The notes: generated by a model not told the origin, from the letters alone. DNA of 53,299 nucleotides from Gammaproteobacteria bacterium (GCA_014337915.1 QUBU01000020.1:1-53299), one strand, 5' to 3'; positions 15,928-23,340 are shown, counted from the first letter of the stretch. Numbers and translations: made by a program.

Positions 15928-16167
15928 TTGCACCTGCCAATTCACTCCAGCGGACGCCAGAACCGCTTCGTCGAGGCGCAGCGACTGTGGAAAGACCCCG
16001 ACCTGCTGGAAATTCCCGCGCGAACAGAAGACGAGCCGCGTTGGCTGGTCATCGGTCGGATCGACGCCAAACACTGGTCGGCGGTTGTCACCTCCCGGGG
16101 CGGCGCCATTCGAATCATTTCTGTCCGAAGATCTCGTGACGACGAGGTAGCTTGGTATGAAGGCTAA
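15928..16167 (+). pseudogene. BrnT-family toxin, N-terminally truncated
   Basis: The recognisable toxin sequence begins at about 15964 with RFVEAQRLW and continues DPDLLEIPARTEDEPRWLVI, GKHWSAV-type DAKHWSAVVT, and RIISVRRSRDDEVAWYEG up to the stop at 16167. The N-terminal block of about 25 residues with the conserved Trp-Asp...Asn...Lys-His-Gly pattern is absent; attC-like sequence takes its place. A TTG at 15928 could start an in-frame product, but its first dozen residues are not toxin-like. The downstream antitoxin gene overlaps by 11 bases and is intact. I infer a disabled toxin. Confidence 0.75.
15935..15958 (+). other. Half attC scar B (left half only)
   Basis: TGCCAAT then CACTCCAGCGGACGCC resembles the left arm of the other sites, with its unpaired C and A. 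No right arm or core follows; the sequence runs straight into the middle of a brnT reading frame. A deletion apparently removed the right half and the toxin's 5' end. Confidence 0.45.
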
Positions 16168-16426
16168 GAAGTTTGACCGTGACTTTGACGCTGGCAAGAG
16201 CGTGGCCGGTTCACTCGATCTTGCTGCCGCGCGCCGCCCCTTGCAGGAACAAAGACGGGTAAACGTCGACTTTCCCACCTGGATGATCGAGGGACTTGAC
16301 CGGGAAGCCGGCCGGCTGGGTGTGACACGGCAGTCGATCATCAAGGTCTGGCTTGCGGAGCGACTCCGGCACTCGGCTTCTAACCAGTCGATCCAGTCGG
16401 ACGCCCAGCAGGGTGGGCGCCGCTGA
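16157..16426 (+). CDS. Cassette 9: BrnA-type (ribbon-helix-helix) antitoxin
   Basis: The 89-residue protein opens MKAKKFDRDFDAGKSV and contains RRPLQEQRRVNVDFPTWMIE plus REAGRLGVTRQSIIKVWLAE, the ribbon-helix-helix core of BrnA/CopG-like antitoxins. It overlaps the truncated BrnT frame by 11 bases. The last ~17 residues (after LRHSAS) are encoded by the attC that follows and are probably adventitious. With its toxin decapitated it may persist as an orphan repressor, or protect against related toxins such as the intact BrnT at 13905; that is speculative. Confidence 0.85.
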   Translation: MKAKKFDRDFDAGKSVAGSLDLAAARRPLQEQRRVNVDFPTWMIEGLDREAGRLGVTRQSIIKVWLAERLRHSASNQSIQSDAQQGGRR

Positions 16427-16441
16427 TCTCAGTCGTTATGC
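16378..16441 (+). other. attC site 9 (64 bp)
   Basis: R'' is TTCTAAC (16378-16384) and R' is GTTATGC (16435-16441). The arms GATCCAGTCGGACGCCCA and (reverse-complemented) GATCAGCGGCGCCCA pair except for three unpaired left-arm bases. It overlaps the 3' end of the antitoxin frame. Confidence 0.87.
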
Positions 16442-16464
16442 CGCTTAAGTCCGGCCGCAGTGGC

Positions 16465-16493
16465 TTGACTGGTCGTATCCGAGCGGATACATT
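16465..16493 (+). promoter_or_regulatory. Promoter of the relE-like toxin-antitoxin cassette (TTGACT-17-TACATT)
   Basis: The -35 box TTGACT (16465-16470) and -10 box TACATT (16488-16493) are separated by the optimal 17 bases. Transcription would begin at about 16500, which is the first base of the toxin ATG, so a leaderless mRNA is predicted. The promoter lies wholly inside the cassette, 24 bases after the attC core. Confidence 0.72.
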
Positions 16494-16499
16494 TGCCGC

Positions 16500-16799
16500 A
16501 TGTTTCAGATCCGCCAGACAGAGGTCTTTTCCCGCTGGCTGGCAGAGTTGAAGGACCGAAAAGCAAAGGCGCGAATCCTGGTGCGCCTTGAGTCGGTCCG
16601 GCTCGGAAACTTGGGCGACTTCGCCAGCGTGGGCGGAGGGGTTCATGAGTTCCGGGTGCACATCGGGCCCGGCTATCGCATCTACTTCGCGCAGCAGCGC
16701 AAGGTTGTCGTCATTCTGCTTTGTGCTGGTGACAAATCGACGCAATCTCGCGACATCGTCCGGGCCAAGCGCCTGCTGCACGAAATTGAAGTGGAGTAA
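16500..16799 (+). CDS. Cassette 10: RelE/ParE-superfamily (HigB-like) toxin
   Basis: The 99-residue protein has the pattern of small Gp49/HigB-like addiction toxins: FSRWLAELKDRKAKARILVR, then VGGGVHEFRVHIGPGYRIYF and VVVILLCAGDKSTQSRDIVR. The family cleaves mRNA on the ribosome. The toxin precedes the antitoxin, as in higBA loci, and is followed by it after five bases. No ribosome site lies upstream, and the promoter would give a transcript starting at the ATG. The full family length is kept, so it is probably functional. Confidence 0.9.
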   Translation: MFQIRQTEVFSRWLAELKDRKAKARILVRLESVRLGNLGDFASVGGGVHEFRVHIGPGYRIYFAQQRKVVVILLCAGDKSTQSRDIVRAKRLLHEIEVE

Positions 16800-16804
16800 C
16801 TTAA

Positions 16805-17086
16805 GTGGTACGCGTTACAGAGTTTGATGCCAGCGCCTTTCTCGACGACGATGAGGTCGTTGCGGAATACCTGACGGCGGCGCTCGAGGACGAAGATCCT
16901 GACGTGTTCCTTGCGGCGGTCGGTAACGTTGCGAAAGCTCGTGGTATGAGCGCTATTGCCGAGCGGGCTGGTCTCGGGCGTGAGAGCCTGTACAAGGCGC
17001 TGACGCCGGGGGCCAAACCGCGATACGACACTGTGCTGAAGGTATTGCAGAGTCTCGGCGTCAAGCTAAGTGTTTCCGCGGCATAA
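16805..17086 (+). CDS. Cassette 10: HigA-like antidote (XRE-type antitoxin)
   Basis: The 93-residue protein starts at a GTG (16805). Its N-terminal segment (FDASAFLDDDEVVAEYLTAA) and a helix-turn-helix (GMSAIAERAGLGRESLYKAL) match the addiction-module antidote proteins that pair with HigB/Gp49-like toxins. It should neutralise the toxin at 16500 and repress the cassette promoter. The stop codon TAA forms part of the next attC R'' box, so the gene fills the cassette to its last base. Confidence 0.9.
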   Translation: MVRVTEFDASAFLDDDEVVAEYLTAALEDEDPDVFLAAVGNVAKARGMSAIAERAGLGRESLYKALTPGAKPRYDTVLKVLQSLGVKLSVSAA

Positions 17087-17183
17087 CCAGTCGCTCCACC
17101 GGTCGCATGACGCGTCTGTCACGCGGCTTGCCTACGCAAGCCGCACGCCAGCGGCAATGCGCCGGTGAGCTCAATCGTTATGC
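17081..17183 (+). other. attC site 10 (103 bp)
   Basis: R'' is GCATAAC (17081-17087) and R' is GTTATGC (17177-17183), exact complements. The arms GCTCCACCGGTCGCAT and (reverse-complemented) GCTCACCGGCGCAT pair except for single unpaired C and T. The central loop holds a second small hairpin (GCGGCTTG ... CAAGCCGC). Confidence 0.88.
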
Positions 17184-17345
17184 CGCGATACCCGCACCCG
17201 ATCATTTCTACCAGAGCGCACGTACTTCGTGATGGAACTTGGCCTCAATTTCGCCAGACAGATGGCGGTGGCCGACAAGCGAAATCTGACATTTCACAGT
17301 GCTTCAGCGTCAAACCGATCTACTGAAGAACAGGGAGAAGACTCG

Positions 17346-18962
17346 ATGAAGCAACCGGTCACACCTTTGGCAGTCGTACTGGCCAGCGCCTTGCTGGCAG
17401 TGGCTAGCCTGGCGGAGGCGCAGACAGCTGCGGCGATCTCACCCTCGATCAGTACGGCCGCTCAGGTCGATAGTCGCATCGGCACGCTCGAGTTCAGGGA
17501 CGGCGCGCCGAGCCAGGCCACGCTGGACAAGGTCTACGACAACCTCGACTACACGCACGCCTTCGAGGCATTCGTGAACACGATGCAGGGCGTGAACGCG
17601 GCCGCCATCCGCAAGGGCTTTCTCGACATTGGCGTGAAGGACAACGAGATCCTCGTGTTCTCCCGCCTGATGGATGCGAAGTCGCTGTTCCTGACGGCGA
17701 ATGCGGACACGGTGTACTTCATCGGCATCCTCGACCTGACGAAGGGGCCGATGGTGCTCGAAACGCCGCCCAACGCACTCGGCACGCTGGACGACATGTG
17801 GTGGCGCTGGGTGATCGATTTCGGCGCGCCTGGCCCGGACCGGGGCGCGGGGGGCAAGTACCTGATCCTGCCGCCCGGCTACGATGGTCCGGTACCCGAG
17901 GGCGGGTTCTACGTCGCCCGGTCGAGGACGACCCGCGTCCTGATCCTGGGGCGCATGTTCATGGAGAACGACAACCCGGCGCCGACGGTGGAGGCGATCC
18001 GGAAGTTCACCAGGATCTACCCATACGAGGTCGGCGGCTTGGGCACCAGCATCGCCGGGTTCCTCAGCGGCAAGGCACGGCTCGGCCGGATCACGCCGCC
18101 GCCGGCGACGGTGTTCCACGAAGGCAGTGGCAAGGTGATGAACACCATCCCGCCCAACGATTTCAGCTACTACGAGATGTTGAACGAGGTGGTGCAGCAG
18201 GAGCCGGCCACCGCGATCGACCCTGAGCTGATGGGCCCGATCGCCGCGATCGGCATCGTCAAGGGCAAGCCGTTCGCGCCCGACGCGCGCATGCGCAAGA
18301 TCCTCACCGACGCGCTCGCTACGGGCAATGCGACCTCGCGCAGCCTGCTCATGGCCCCGCGCGCGGCCGACTGGTACTACTACCCCGGCTCGGCGTGGTC
18401 GAACTTCCTGTTCGTCAGCGGTCACGAGTTCGAGACGCCAATCCCGATGATCACGCAGGAGGGCGTCAAGCCGTTCCCGTCCACCGGGTACCGCACGCTC
18501 GACGCGCGCACGGCGTTCTTCTACGGCATCACCGGCATCACGCCCGCCATGGCGATGCGGCTGCCGGGGATCGGCTCCCAGTACCTGCTGGCGTTCCAGG
18601 ACGCGAACAAACAGTTCTTCGACGGCTCGAAGACCTACAAGGTAACGCTGCCCAAAGGCATTCCCGAGGCGAAGTTCTGGTCCCTGACGCTCTACGACAA
18701 CCAGACGCGTTCGATGCTGGACACACCGCAGCGCTATCCGCGCGCCGGCAGTCAGAAGTACCCGTCGCCCGCCGCCGAGGCGGACGCGTCAGGCGTCACG
18801 ACGGTGTACTTCGGCCCGAAGCAGCCCGACGGCGTCAAGCGCGGCAACTGGATCCAGACGGTGCCCGGCAAGGGCTGGTTCGTGATTCTGCGGCTCTACA
18901 GCCCGCTCGAGCCGTTCTTCGACAAGAGCTGGCGGCCGGGCGAGATCGAGCTGGTTCGTTGA
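17346..18962 (+). CDS. Cassette 11: second exported DUF1254/DUF1214 protein
   Basis: The 538-residue protein begins at the ATG at 17346, nine bases after AGGGAG, with a signal peptide (MKQPVTPLAVVLASALLAVA, cleavage near SLAEAQ); the frame is open upstream to 17229, but that part lacks a signal. DUF1254-type motifs include LFLTANADTVYFIGILDLTK and GGKYLILPPGYDGPVPEGGF. The DUF1214-type C-terminus has KFWSLTLYDNQTRSMLDTPQ and GKGWFVILRLYSPLEPF. It is clearly a different branch from the cassette 5 protein. The function is unknown. Codon use is GC-rich, like the chromosome. Only a half attC-like box follows. Confidence 0.9.
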   Translation: MKQPVTPLAVVLASALLAVASLAEAQTAAAISPSISTAAQVDSRIGTLEFRDGAPSQATLDKVYDNLDYTHAFEAFVNTMQGVNAAAIRKGFLDIGVKDNEILVFSRLMDAKSLFLTANADTVYFIGILDLTKGPMVLETPPNALGTLDDMWWRWVIDFGAPGPDRGAGGKYLILPPGYDGPVPEGGFYVARSRTTRVLILGRMFMENDNPAPTVEAIRKFTRIYPYEVGGLGTSIAGFLSGKARLGRITPPPATVFHEGSGKVMNTIPPNDFSYYEMLNEVVQQEPATAIDPELMGPIAAIGIVKGKPFAPDARMRKILTDALATGNATSRSLLMAPRAADWYYYPGSAWSNFLFVSGHEFETPIPMITQEGVKPFPSTGYRTLDARTAFFYGITGITPAMAMRLPGIGSQYLLAFQDANKQFFDGSKTYKVTLPKGIPEAKFWSLTLYDNQTRSMLDTPQRYPRAGSQKYPSPAAEADASGVTTVYFGPKQPDGVKRGNWIQTVPGKGWFVILRLYSPLEPFFDKSWRPGEIELVR

Positions 18963-18969
18963 GCCGGCC

Positions 18970-18990
18970 AGCTAACGAGCGATTTGGGTT
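18970..18990 (+). other. Possible half attC scar C and gene-free stretch to 19254
   Basis: AGCTAAC followed by GAGCG resembles an R'' box and arm eight bases after the stop of the DUF1254 gene, but no right arm or GTTA core is found. The 280 bases to the next gene hold no reading frame, RNA gene or repeat that I can support. A minus-strand frame there (18991-19212) shows no family signature. Confidence 0.35.
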
Positions 18991-19254
18991 CTACCCGGTT
19001 TCCGCGGACTGGCGAAACACCTGCACCGGCTCGAAGTCACGGGCGCGCTCGCCAATCCGTACCTGATACGGCGACGCTGGCTGGCGGCGTAGGATACGTG
19101 TCGGTGAAATCCGGGAAATGCGGCGTTTTGCATCGAAACGGGAGGCGCAGAGCCGGAACTCATGCGCCATTCCCGGCTTCCGTTTGCCCGCCTTGCTCAA
19201 GGCCGCTGTCATGACCGGTTTTTCAGAGTTTCCTTAGGGGTGCATTGAGAGATC

Positions 19255-19638
19255 ATGAGCAACTCGAACAAGAAGGATCTCATTGACCGCTACTTGGCTG
19301 CCTACAATGCCTTTGATATTGATGGCATGCTCTCTGTTCTTTCCAAAGATGTTCGCTTCGAGAACTATTCCAGCGGTCAGCTCACGGCAGCAACCAGCGG
19401 CATTGGCGAGTTCAGGCAACTCGCAGAGCAATCAAAGTCGTTGTTCTCTGAGCGCGAACAGCGCATTACGAGCTTGGCGTTCGGCCATGACTCCGCCGTC
19501 GCAACTATCGCCTATCGGGGAAAGCTGGCGGCAGACATACCTGACGGCCTTTCTGCCGGCACGGTCCTTGACCTTCAAGGTCAATCGGAGTTTTCGTTCA
19601 GTAATGGGCAAATCACAAAGATCGTGGACCGCAGTTGA
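19255..19638 (+). CDS. Cassette 12: SnoaL-like / NTF2-fold protein
   Basis: The 127-residue protein has the NTF2/SnoaL-like pattern: an N-terminal helix pair (LIDRYLAAYNAFDIDGMLSV), then LSKDVRFENYSSGQLTAATS, a curved beta sheet (ITSLAFGHDSAVATIAYRGK) and a final strand ending FSFSNGQITKIVDRS. Such proteins are small enzymes or binding proteins with varied substrates. The ATG at 19255 follows GAGAG. The sequence is clearly more AT-rich than the chromosomal genes around it. An attC left half follows the stop, so I treat it as a cassette of the array. Confidence 0.85.
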   Translation: MSNSNKKDLIDRYLAAYNAFDIDGMLSVLSKDVRFENYSSGQLTAATSGIGEFRQLAEQSKSLFSEREQRITSLAFGHDSAVATIAYRGKLAADIPDGLSAGTVLDLQGQSEFSFSNGQITKIVDRS

Positions 19639-19645
19639 GTGCACA

Positions 19646-19665
19646 CCTGACAATTCGTTCAAGCC
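19646..19665 (+). other. Half attC scar D (left half only)
   Basis: CCTGACA followed by TTCGTTCAAGCCG matches the left half of attC sites common in environmental cassettes, and GCTTCGCGGC at 19672-19681 resembles their loop. The right arm and core are missing. This is the last attC-like signal in the window and marks the apparent end of the array. Confidence 0.5.
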
Positions 19666-19726
19666 GAAATAGCTTCGCGGCTGCGGCCATGCAGTACCCG
19701 CCAATTCCATGCCGCCAGGGAGGACC

Positions 19727-20023
19727 ATGCTGGGCACCTTGCTGCTGATCGGCCTGGCTCTCGCCGTCGCTTACCGTTATGGCGTGTTCGGTCACCGCCC
19801 GACGCTCGACTTTGCGGCACAACTGCGGGTGGCGCTCTGGGCTGTCGGACTCGGCGGGCTGGGATTCGTGCTGGGGTTCTTCGGGCCGCTGTGGCTGACC
19901 CCGGAATCTAACCAGGGCCCGCTGCTGGGGATTTTCATCACCGGCCCGCTGGGCCTGTTCGCCGGGCTCGGCTGGGGGCTATGGCGTGAGTCGCGGCGGA
20001 GTTCACTGCGGAATGAAGACTAG
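19727..20023 (+). CDS. Small membrane protein, unknown function
   Basis: The 98-residue protein has two or three hydrophobic helices (MLGTLLLIGLALAVAYRYGV, ALWAVGLGGLGFVLGFFGPL, LLGIFITGPLGLFAGLGWGL) and a charged tail (RESRRSSLRNED). The ATG at 19727 is chosen over the one at 19709 because GGGAGG sits just upstream. It lies right after the last half attC and could be the body of a cassette whose core was lost. No family is recognised. Confidence 0.65.
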   Translation: MLGTLLLIGLALAVAYRYGVFGHRPTLDFAAQLRVALWAVGLGGLGFVLGFFGPLWLTPESNQGPLLGIFITGPLGLFAGLGWGLWRESRRSSLRNED

Positions 20024-20172
20024 CCAGCAGCGGCAAACGGAGCGGCATGCCAGGTGCAATCGAGAACGCATCGCCTTGCGGGTCACTCGGTGTGGCCATC
20101 GCGGCCTGGCGCCTGTCAGGGCTTACAATGTAGCCGGGCCTCGAGCCCGTCCTTGCAGAGCACCGGGTCCTC

Positions 20173-20613
20173 ATGAATTTCGAACTTGTACCCTGCGATC
20201 AGGATGGCAATCCTGTCCGGGCCATTGCCGCCATGCCGGACTCCCTGAAGGAGAACTTGCGGGCTACCGCAGACCTCTATCGTCGCGTCGGCTTCGTGCC
20301 CCCATGGATCGGCTATGTAGCCGTTGCTGACGGTCGTGCAGTCGGTGGTGGTGCATTTGTGGGACCACCCCGGGATGGCGTCGTGGAGATCGCGTACTTC
20401 ACCCTCGAGGGCGAGCAGGGCCAGGGATTTGCGTCCAGGACCGCCGCTGCTCTTGTAGAGGCCGCTCGCAGTCACGTGCCTGACGTAGCGCTCAAAGCGT
20501 TTACGCTCAAGGAAGAGAACCCTTCAACAAAGATTCTTCGTCGCCTGGGATTTTCCGTCGTCGGTCTGGCCCAGGATGCGGATGCGGGAGAGGTGTGGGA
20601 GTGGCGGGCCTGA
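20173..20613 (+). CDS. GNAT-family N-acetyltransferase
   Basis: The 146-residue protein has the GNAT order: a substrate-side strand (WIGYVAVADGRAVGGGAFVG), then VVEIAYFTLEGEQGQGFASR containing the acetyl-CoA pyrophosphate loop (EGQGQGF-like EQGQGFAS), and the C-terminal FTLKEENPSTKILRRLGFSV typical of RimJ/RimL-like members. It transfers an acetyl group from acetyl-CoA to an amine or protein N-terminus; the substrate is not deducible. It stands alone, with about 150 bases on its 5' side and a methyltransferase gene 73 bases downstream. Confidence 0.9.
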   Translation: MNFELVPCDQDGNPVRAIAAMPDSLKENLRATADLYRRVGFVPPWIGYVAVADGRAVGGGAFVGPPRDGVVEIAYFTLEGEQGQGFASRTAAALVEAARSHVPDVALKAFTLKEENPSTKILRRLGFSVVGLAQDADAGEVWEWRA

Positions 20614-20686
20614 CAGGTCAATCAAGGGGACGGCTTGCCGCTCGATCGCCGGCTGTTTCCAGGGCCAACCGGCTGCGGGGCTAAAT

Positions 20687-21427
20687 ATGACGGATTCAGC
20701 GAGTAAATTCGATCCGGCCAGGGCGAGTGAATATGCGCAGCAAAGCCGTATTGCCCTTGCCGGTTACGAGGCCTGTCACGATCTCGCCGCCTGCCTGCTG
20801 TCTGCGGTGCTTGGGCCATCCAGCCAGGCCCGGATTCTCGTGGTCGGCGCGGGCGGCACGGCCCAGGAAATCGTGGCTGCGTCCAGACTGGCACCCGGCT
20901 GGAGTTTCTCGGCGGTTGATCCCTCCGAGCCGATGCTGGAAATGTCGAGGGATTCGCTGGCTCGGAATGGGCTGGCATCCCGTGTCGAGCTACATCCTGG
21001 CTATGTCAGTGATCTGCCGGAGGAAGGAAAGTTCGACGCCGCAACATTGATTGGTGTCATTCACCATTTGCATGGTGTGGATGAGAAGAGAGAACTCCTC
21101 ACTGATGTCGCGCGGAGACTGAAGCCAGGTGCGCCGCTTATCCTGGCTGGAAACCGGTTTCCTTACGCCAGCAAGCCGCTTTTCCTTTCCGCATGGGCAG
21201 AGAGATGGAGGATGAGCGGTGCCACAAATGAAGAAGCCGAAGCAAAGCGAGCAAAAATACTGCAGGGCGCGGATCCTCCGGCGTCAGATGAGGCGGTCCT
21301 TGCCTTGCTTGAGCATGCAGGATTCACTGGTGCCGAGCAGTTCTTTTCGAGCCTGTTCTGGGCGGCATGGATAGCACGATACAGTCCCGGAAAATGCCAG
21401 TTGAACCAAAAAGTCGATGTACTCTAG
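20687..21427 (+). CDS. Class I SAM-dependent methyltransferase
   Basis: The 246-residue protein has a Rossmann methyltransferase core: ARILVVGAGGTAQEIVAA (motif I), FSAVDPSEPMLEMSRDSLAR (acidic loop), DAATLIGVIHHLHGVDEKRE (motif IV) and LKPGAPLILAGN. It resembles the small-molecule O- or N-methyltransferases of the Tam/UbiE group. The start chosen is the ATG at 20687 (MTDSASKFDPARASEYA); the frame extends upstream into the GNAT gene, but family homology does not. The substrate is unknown. An SDR gene follows 28 bases downstream, perhaps in the same transcript. Confidence 0.9.
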   Translation: MTDSASKFDPARASEYAQQSRIALAGYEACHDLAACLLSAVLGPSSQARILVVGAGGTAQEIVAASRLAPGWSFSAVDPSEPMLEMSRDSLARNGLASRVELHPGYVSDLPEEGKFDAATLIGVIHHLHGVDEKRELLTDVARRLKPGAPLILAGNRFPYASKPLFLSAWAERWRMSGATNEEAEAKRAKILQGADPPASDEAVLALLEHAGFTGAEQFFSSLFWAAWIARYSPGKCQLNQKVDVL

Positions 21428-21455
21428 ATTGCTCCGGATCGGACGGGGGTTGGCC

Positions 21456-22211
21456 ATGACTACTCACTCGCTTCAGGACAAAGTCGTTATCGTCGGCGGC
21501 GGCGCGAAGAATCTCGGCGGACTCATCAGCCGCGAGTTCGCCAGAGGTGGCGCCAGGGTGGTCGTTCACTACAACAGCGACAGCACCCGGCGGGATGCCG
21601 AAGCAACGGTCAAGGCGGTCAAGGACATCGGCGGCGAGGCCTACGCGACGCAGGGTGACCTGACCCGGCCCGCGAACGTTGCCGCCCTGTTCCGCCAGGC
21701 GAAGGAACGGTTCGGCGGCGTTGATATCGCTGTCAACACTGTCGGCAAGGTGTTGCGCAAGCCGATTGTCGAAACCACTGAGGACGAGTACGACTCGATG
21801 TTCGACATCAACGCCAAGGCGGCCTACTTCTTCATCAAGGAAGCCGGCAGGCAGTTGAACGACAACGGCAGGATCATTACCGTGGTGACGTCGCTGCTTG
21901 CGGCATTCACCGACGGCTATGCCACCTACGCGGGCGGCAAGGCGCCGGTCGAGCATTTCACGCGGGCGGCGGCCAAGGAGTTCGGCCCGCGCGGCATCTC
22001 GGTCACCGCGGTCGGCCCCGGGCCGATGGACACACCGTTCTTCTACGGCCAGGAAACGCCGGAGCGCGTGGCCTTCCACAAATCGCAGGCCATGAACGGC
22101 AACCTCACCAGGATCGAGGATATCGTGCCGATCATAAGGTTCCTGGCCACGGATGGCTGGTGGATCACCGGACAGACGATATTCGCCAACGGCGGGTATA
22201 CGACTCGATGA
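21456..22211 (+). CDS. SDR-family oxidoreductase
   Basis: The 251-residue SDR has an N-terminal nucleotide motif (VVIVGGGAKNLGGLI), a variant of TGxxxGxG. It also has DIAVNTVGKVLR where NNAG is usual, a serine segment (VVTSLLAAF), YxxxK in YATYAGGKAPVEHF and a C-terminal GQTIFANGGYTTR. The start is placed at the ATG 21456 (MTTHSLQDKV). The altered glycine and NNAG motifs suggest a divergent member. The substrate is unknown. It follows the methyltransferase gene closely. Confidence 0.91.
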   Translation: MTTHSLQDKVVIVGGGAKNLGGLISREFARGGARVVVHYNSDSTRRDAEATVKAVKDIGGEAYATQGDLTRPANVAALFRQAKERFGGVDIAVNTVGKVLRKPIVETTEDEYDSMFDINAKAAYFFIKEAGRQLNDNGRIITVVTSLLAAFTDGYATYAGGKAPVEHFTRAAAKEFGPRGISVTAVGPGPMDTPFFYGQETPERVAFHKSQAMNGNLTRIEDIVPIIRFLATDGWWITGQTIFANGGYTTR

Positions 22212-22310
22212 GTCTTGCGGGGCCTGACGGCTCCCGAAGGCCGGCGCCATCTGGCGGCGTAGCCGGATCCAGCTGCACTGGCGCCAGATACCCGTAGCGA
22301 GGTAACAGCC

Positions 22311-22754
22311 GTGAAGGAAAGAACCGGGCGATGCCTGTGTGGTGCGGTGAGCTTCAGGCTGGTTTCAGAGCCCCTGGCGACGAGGGTTTGCTGGTGCCGG
22401 GACTGCCAGCACCTGGCTGCCAATGGAACGGTGAATATGCTGGTTCCAGCCGATGGCCTGATCGTGACCGGGGAATTGGCCGAGCATACAAGGAAGGCGA
22501 ACAGCGGCAATGACGTGACACGCCAGTTCTGCCCGAACTGCGGGTCGCATTTGTTTGCCAGGTCTTCCGCTCGACCACAGTTACGGGTTGTCCGGGTGGG
22601 CAACCTGGATGATCCATCTTCGCTCAGGCCAACCATGAATATCTGGGCAGCCAGCGCGCCGGCGTGGGCATGCCTCGATCCCGGACTCGAGCGGGTCGAC
22701 CATCAGCCGATGGCGCCGGGAGCTCAGCAGGCAGGCAGGAACGGGCCAGCGTGA
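22311..22754 (+). CDS. GFA/CENP-V-family zinc protein
   Basis: The 147-residue protein (GTG start at 22311, GAGG upstream) has the glutathione-dependent formaldehyde-activating (GFA) zinc ligands: CLC at 8-10, CWCRDC at 27-32 and CPNC at 74-77 within QFCPNCGSHLFARS. It then has LRVVRVGNLDDPSSLRPTMN and the usual NIWAASAPAWACLD segment. The final ~20 residues look less conserved. Family members are often annotated as S-(hydroxymethyl)glutathione synthases, but the catalytic role is disputed, so only the fold is certain. Confidence 0.92.
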   Translation: MKERTGRCLCGAVSFRLVSEPLATRVCWCRDCQHLAANGTVNMLVPADGLIVTGELAEHTRKANSGNDVTRQFCPNCGSHLFARSSARPQLRVVRVGNLDDPSSLRPTMNIWAASAPAWACLDPGLERVDHQPMAPGAQQAGRNGPA

Positions 22755-22914
22755 GCAAGAGCCGGGGCTGCCTGTGGTCTGGGCGTGAAGCCGAGCCTGC
22801 TGTGCCCGGTGGCCAGGTTTACCCGGCGTCCGGCCACAGCTCCGGACGCTTTACCCTGTAACCCGCCACGGGTATCGTCACCGTCGTTCTACCTGGCCTG
22901 GGGGCGGTGGGTGC

Positions 22915-23340
22915 ATGGCAAGCTACATCGAAGGCGCGCTCATCAAGGACGAGAGGGTGATGTACATCGGGCACATCAGCCTGTGGTCCTTGAGTCACCT
23001 GCTGTTTCTGGGATTGTTGACCCTGCCGCTGTTCGGGCTCGGCCTGGTCCTCTGGCTGATGGCCTACATCCAGTACAAGACGACCGAGCTGGCCATTACC
23101 AACAAGCGGGTCATCGCCAAGTTCGGCTTCATCAGCCGCAAGACGATCGAGCTGAATATCGCCAGGGTTGAAAGCATCCAGGTCAACCAGGGCGTCGCCG
23201 GGCGGATCTTCAACTTCGGAACGCTGGTCATTTCCGGCGCGGGCAATCCGCAGGCGCCGATCCCCGGCATCTCCGACCCGATGTCTTTCCGCCGCGCTTT
23301 CATGGAAGCCCAGGACAGTGCGGCCGACGCCAAAGCCTGA
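22915..23340 (+). CDS. Membrane protein with bacterial PH (bPH2/YdbS-like) domain
   Basis: The 141-residue protein begins MASYIEGALIKDERVMYIGH. A hydrophobic hairpin follows (about 23-52, LSHLLFLGLLTLPLFGLGLV), then a bPH2 domain with the family signature TTELAITNKRVIAKFGFISR, RVESIQVNQGVAGRIFNFGT and LVISGAGNPQ. Members are usually membrane-anchored and of unknown role. It may be monocistronic; the preceding gap of 160 bases holds nothing recognisable. Confidence 0.9.
   Translation: MASYIEGALIKDERVMYIGHISLWSLSHLLFLGLLTLPLFGLGLVLWLMAYIQYKTTELAITNKRVIAKFGFISRKTIELNIARVESIQVNQGVAGRIFNFGTLVISGAGNPQAPIPGISDPMSFRRAFMEAQDSAADAKA

Larger units (their letters stand above)
8856..19680. mobile_element. 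Sedentary chromosomal integron: dead intI plus cassette array
   Basis: A minus-strand integron integrase remnant is followed by consecutive plus-strand genes separated by imperfect hairpins. These begin with (C/T)TAAC-like R'' boxes and end with GTTA-type R' boxes. At least eight hairpins are complete attC sites in which the two arms pair except for single unpaired bases, the hallmark of integrase recognition. Contents include two toxin-antitoxin pairs, an antitoxin with a broken toxin, an Mrr-type nuclease, exported DUF1254 proteins and a regulator. Visible base composition is more AT-rich than the flanking genes in several cassettes. The right border is uncertain; the last attC-like half site is at 19646. 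Confidence 0.88.

Noticed and set aside
16378-16426. Extended C-terminus of the second BrnA as a real domain
   Set aside because: These residues are encoded by the attC site itself and match nothing in BrnA proteins.
18991-19212. Minus-strand frame in the gap after the second DUF1254 gene
   Set aside because: It has no recognisable family, start context or partner. It may be a repeated non-coding sequence, but I cannot support that.
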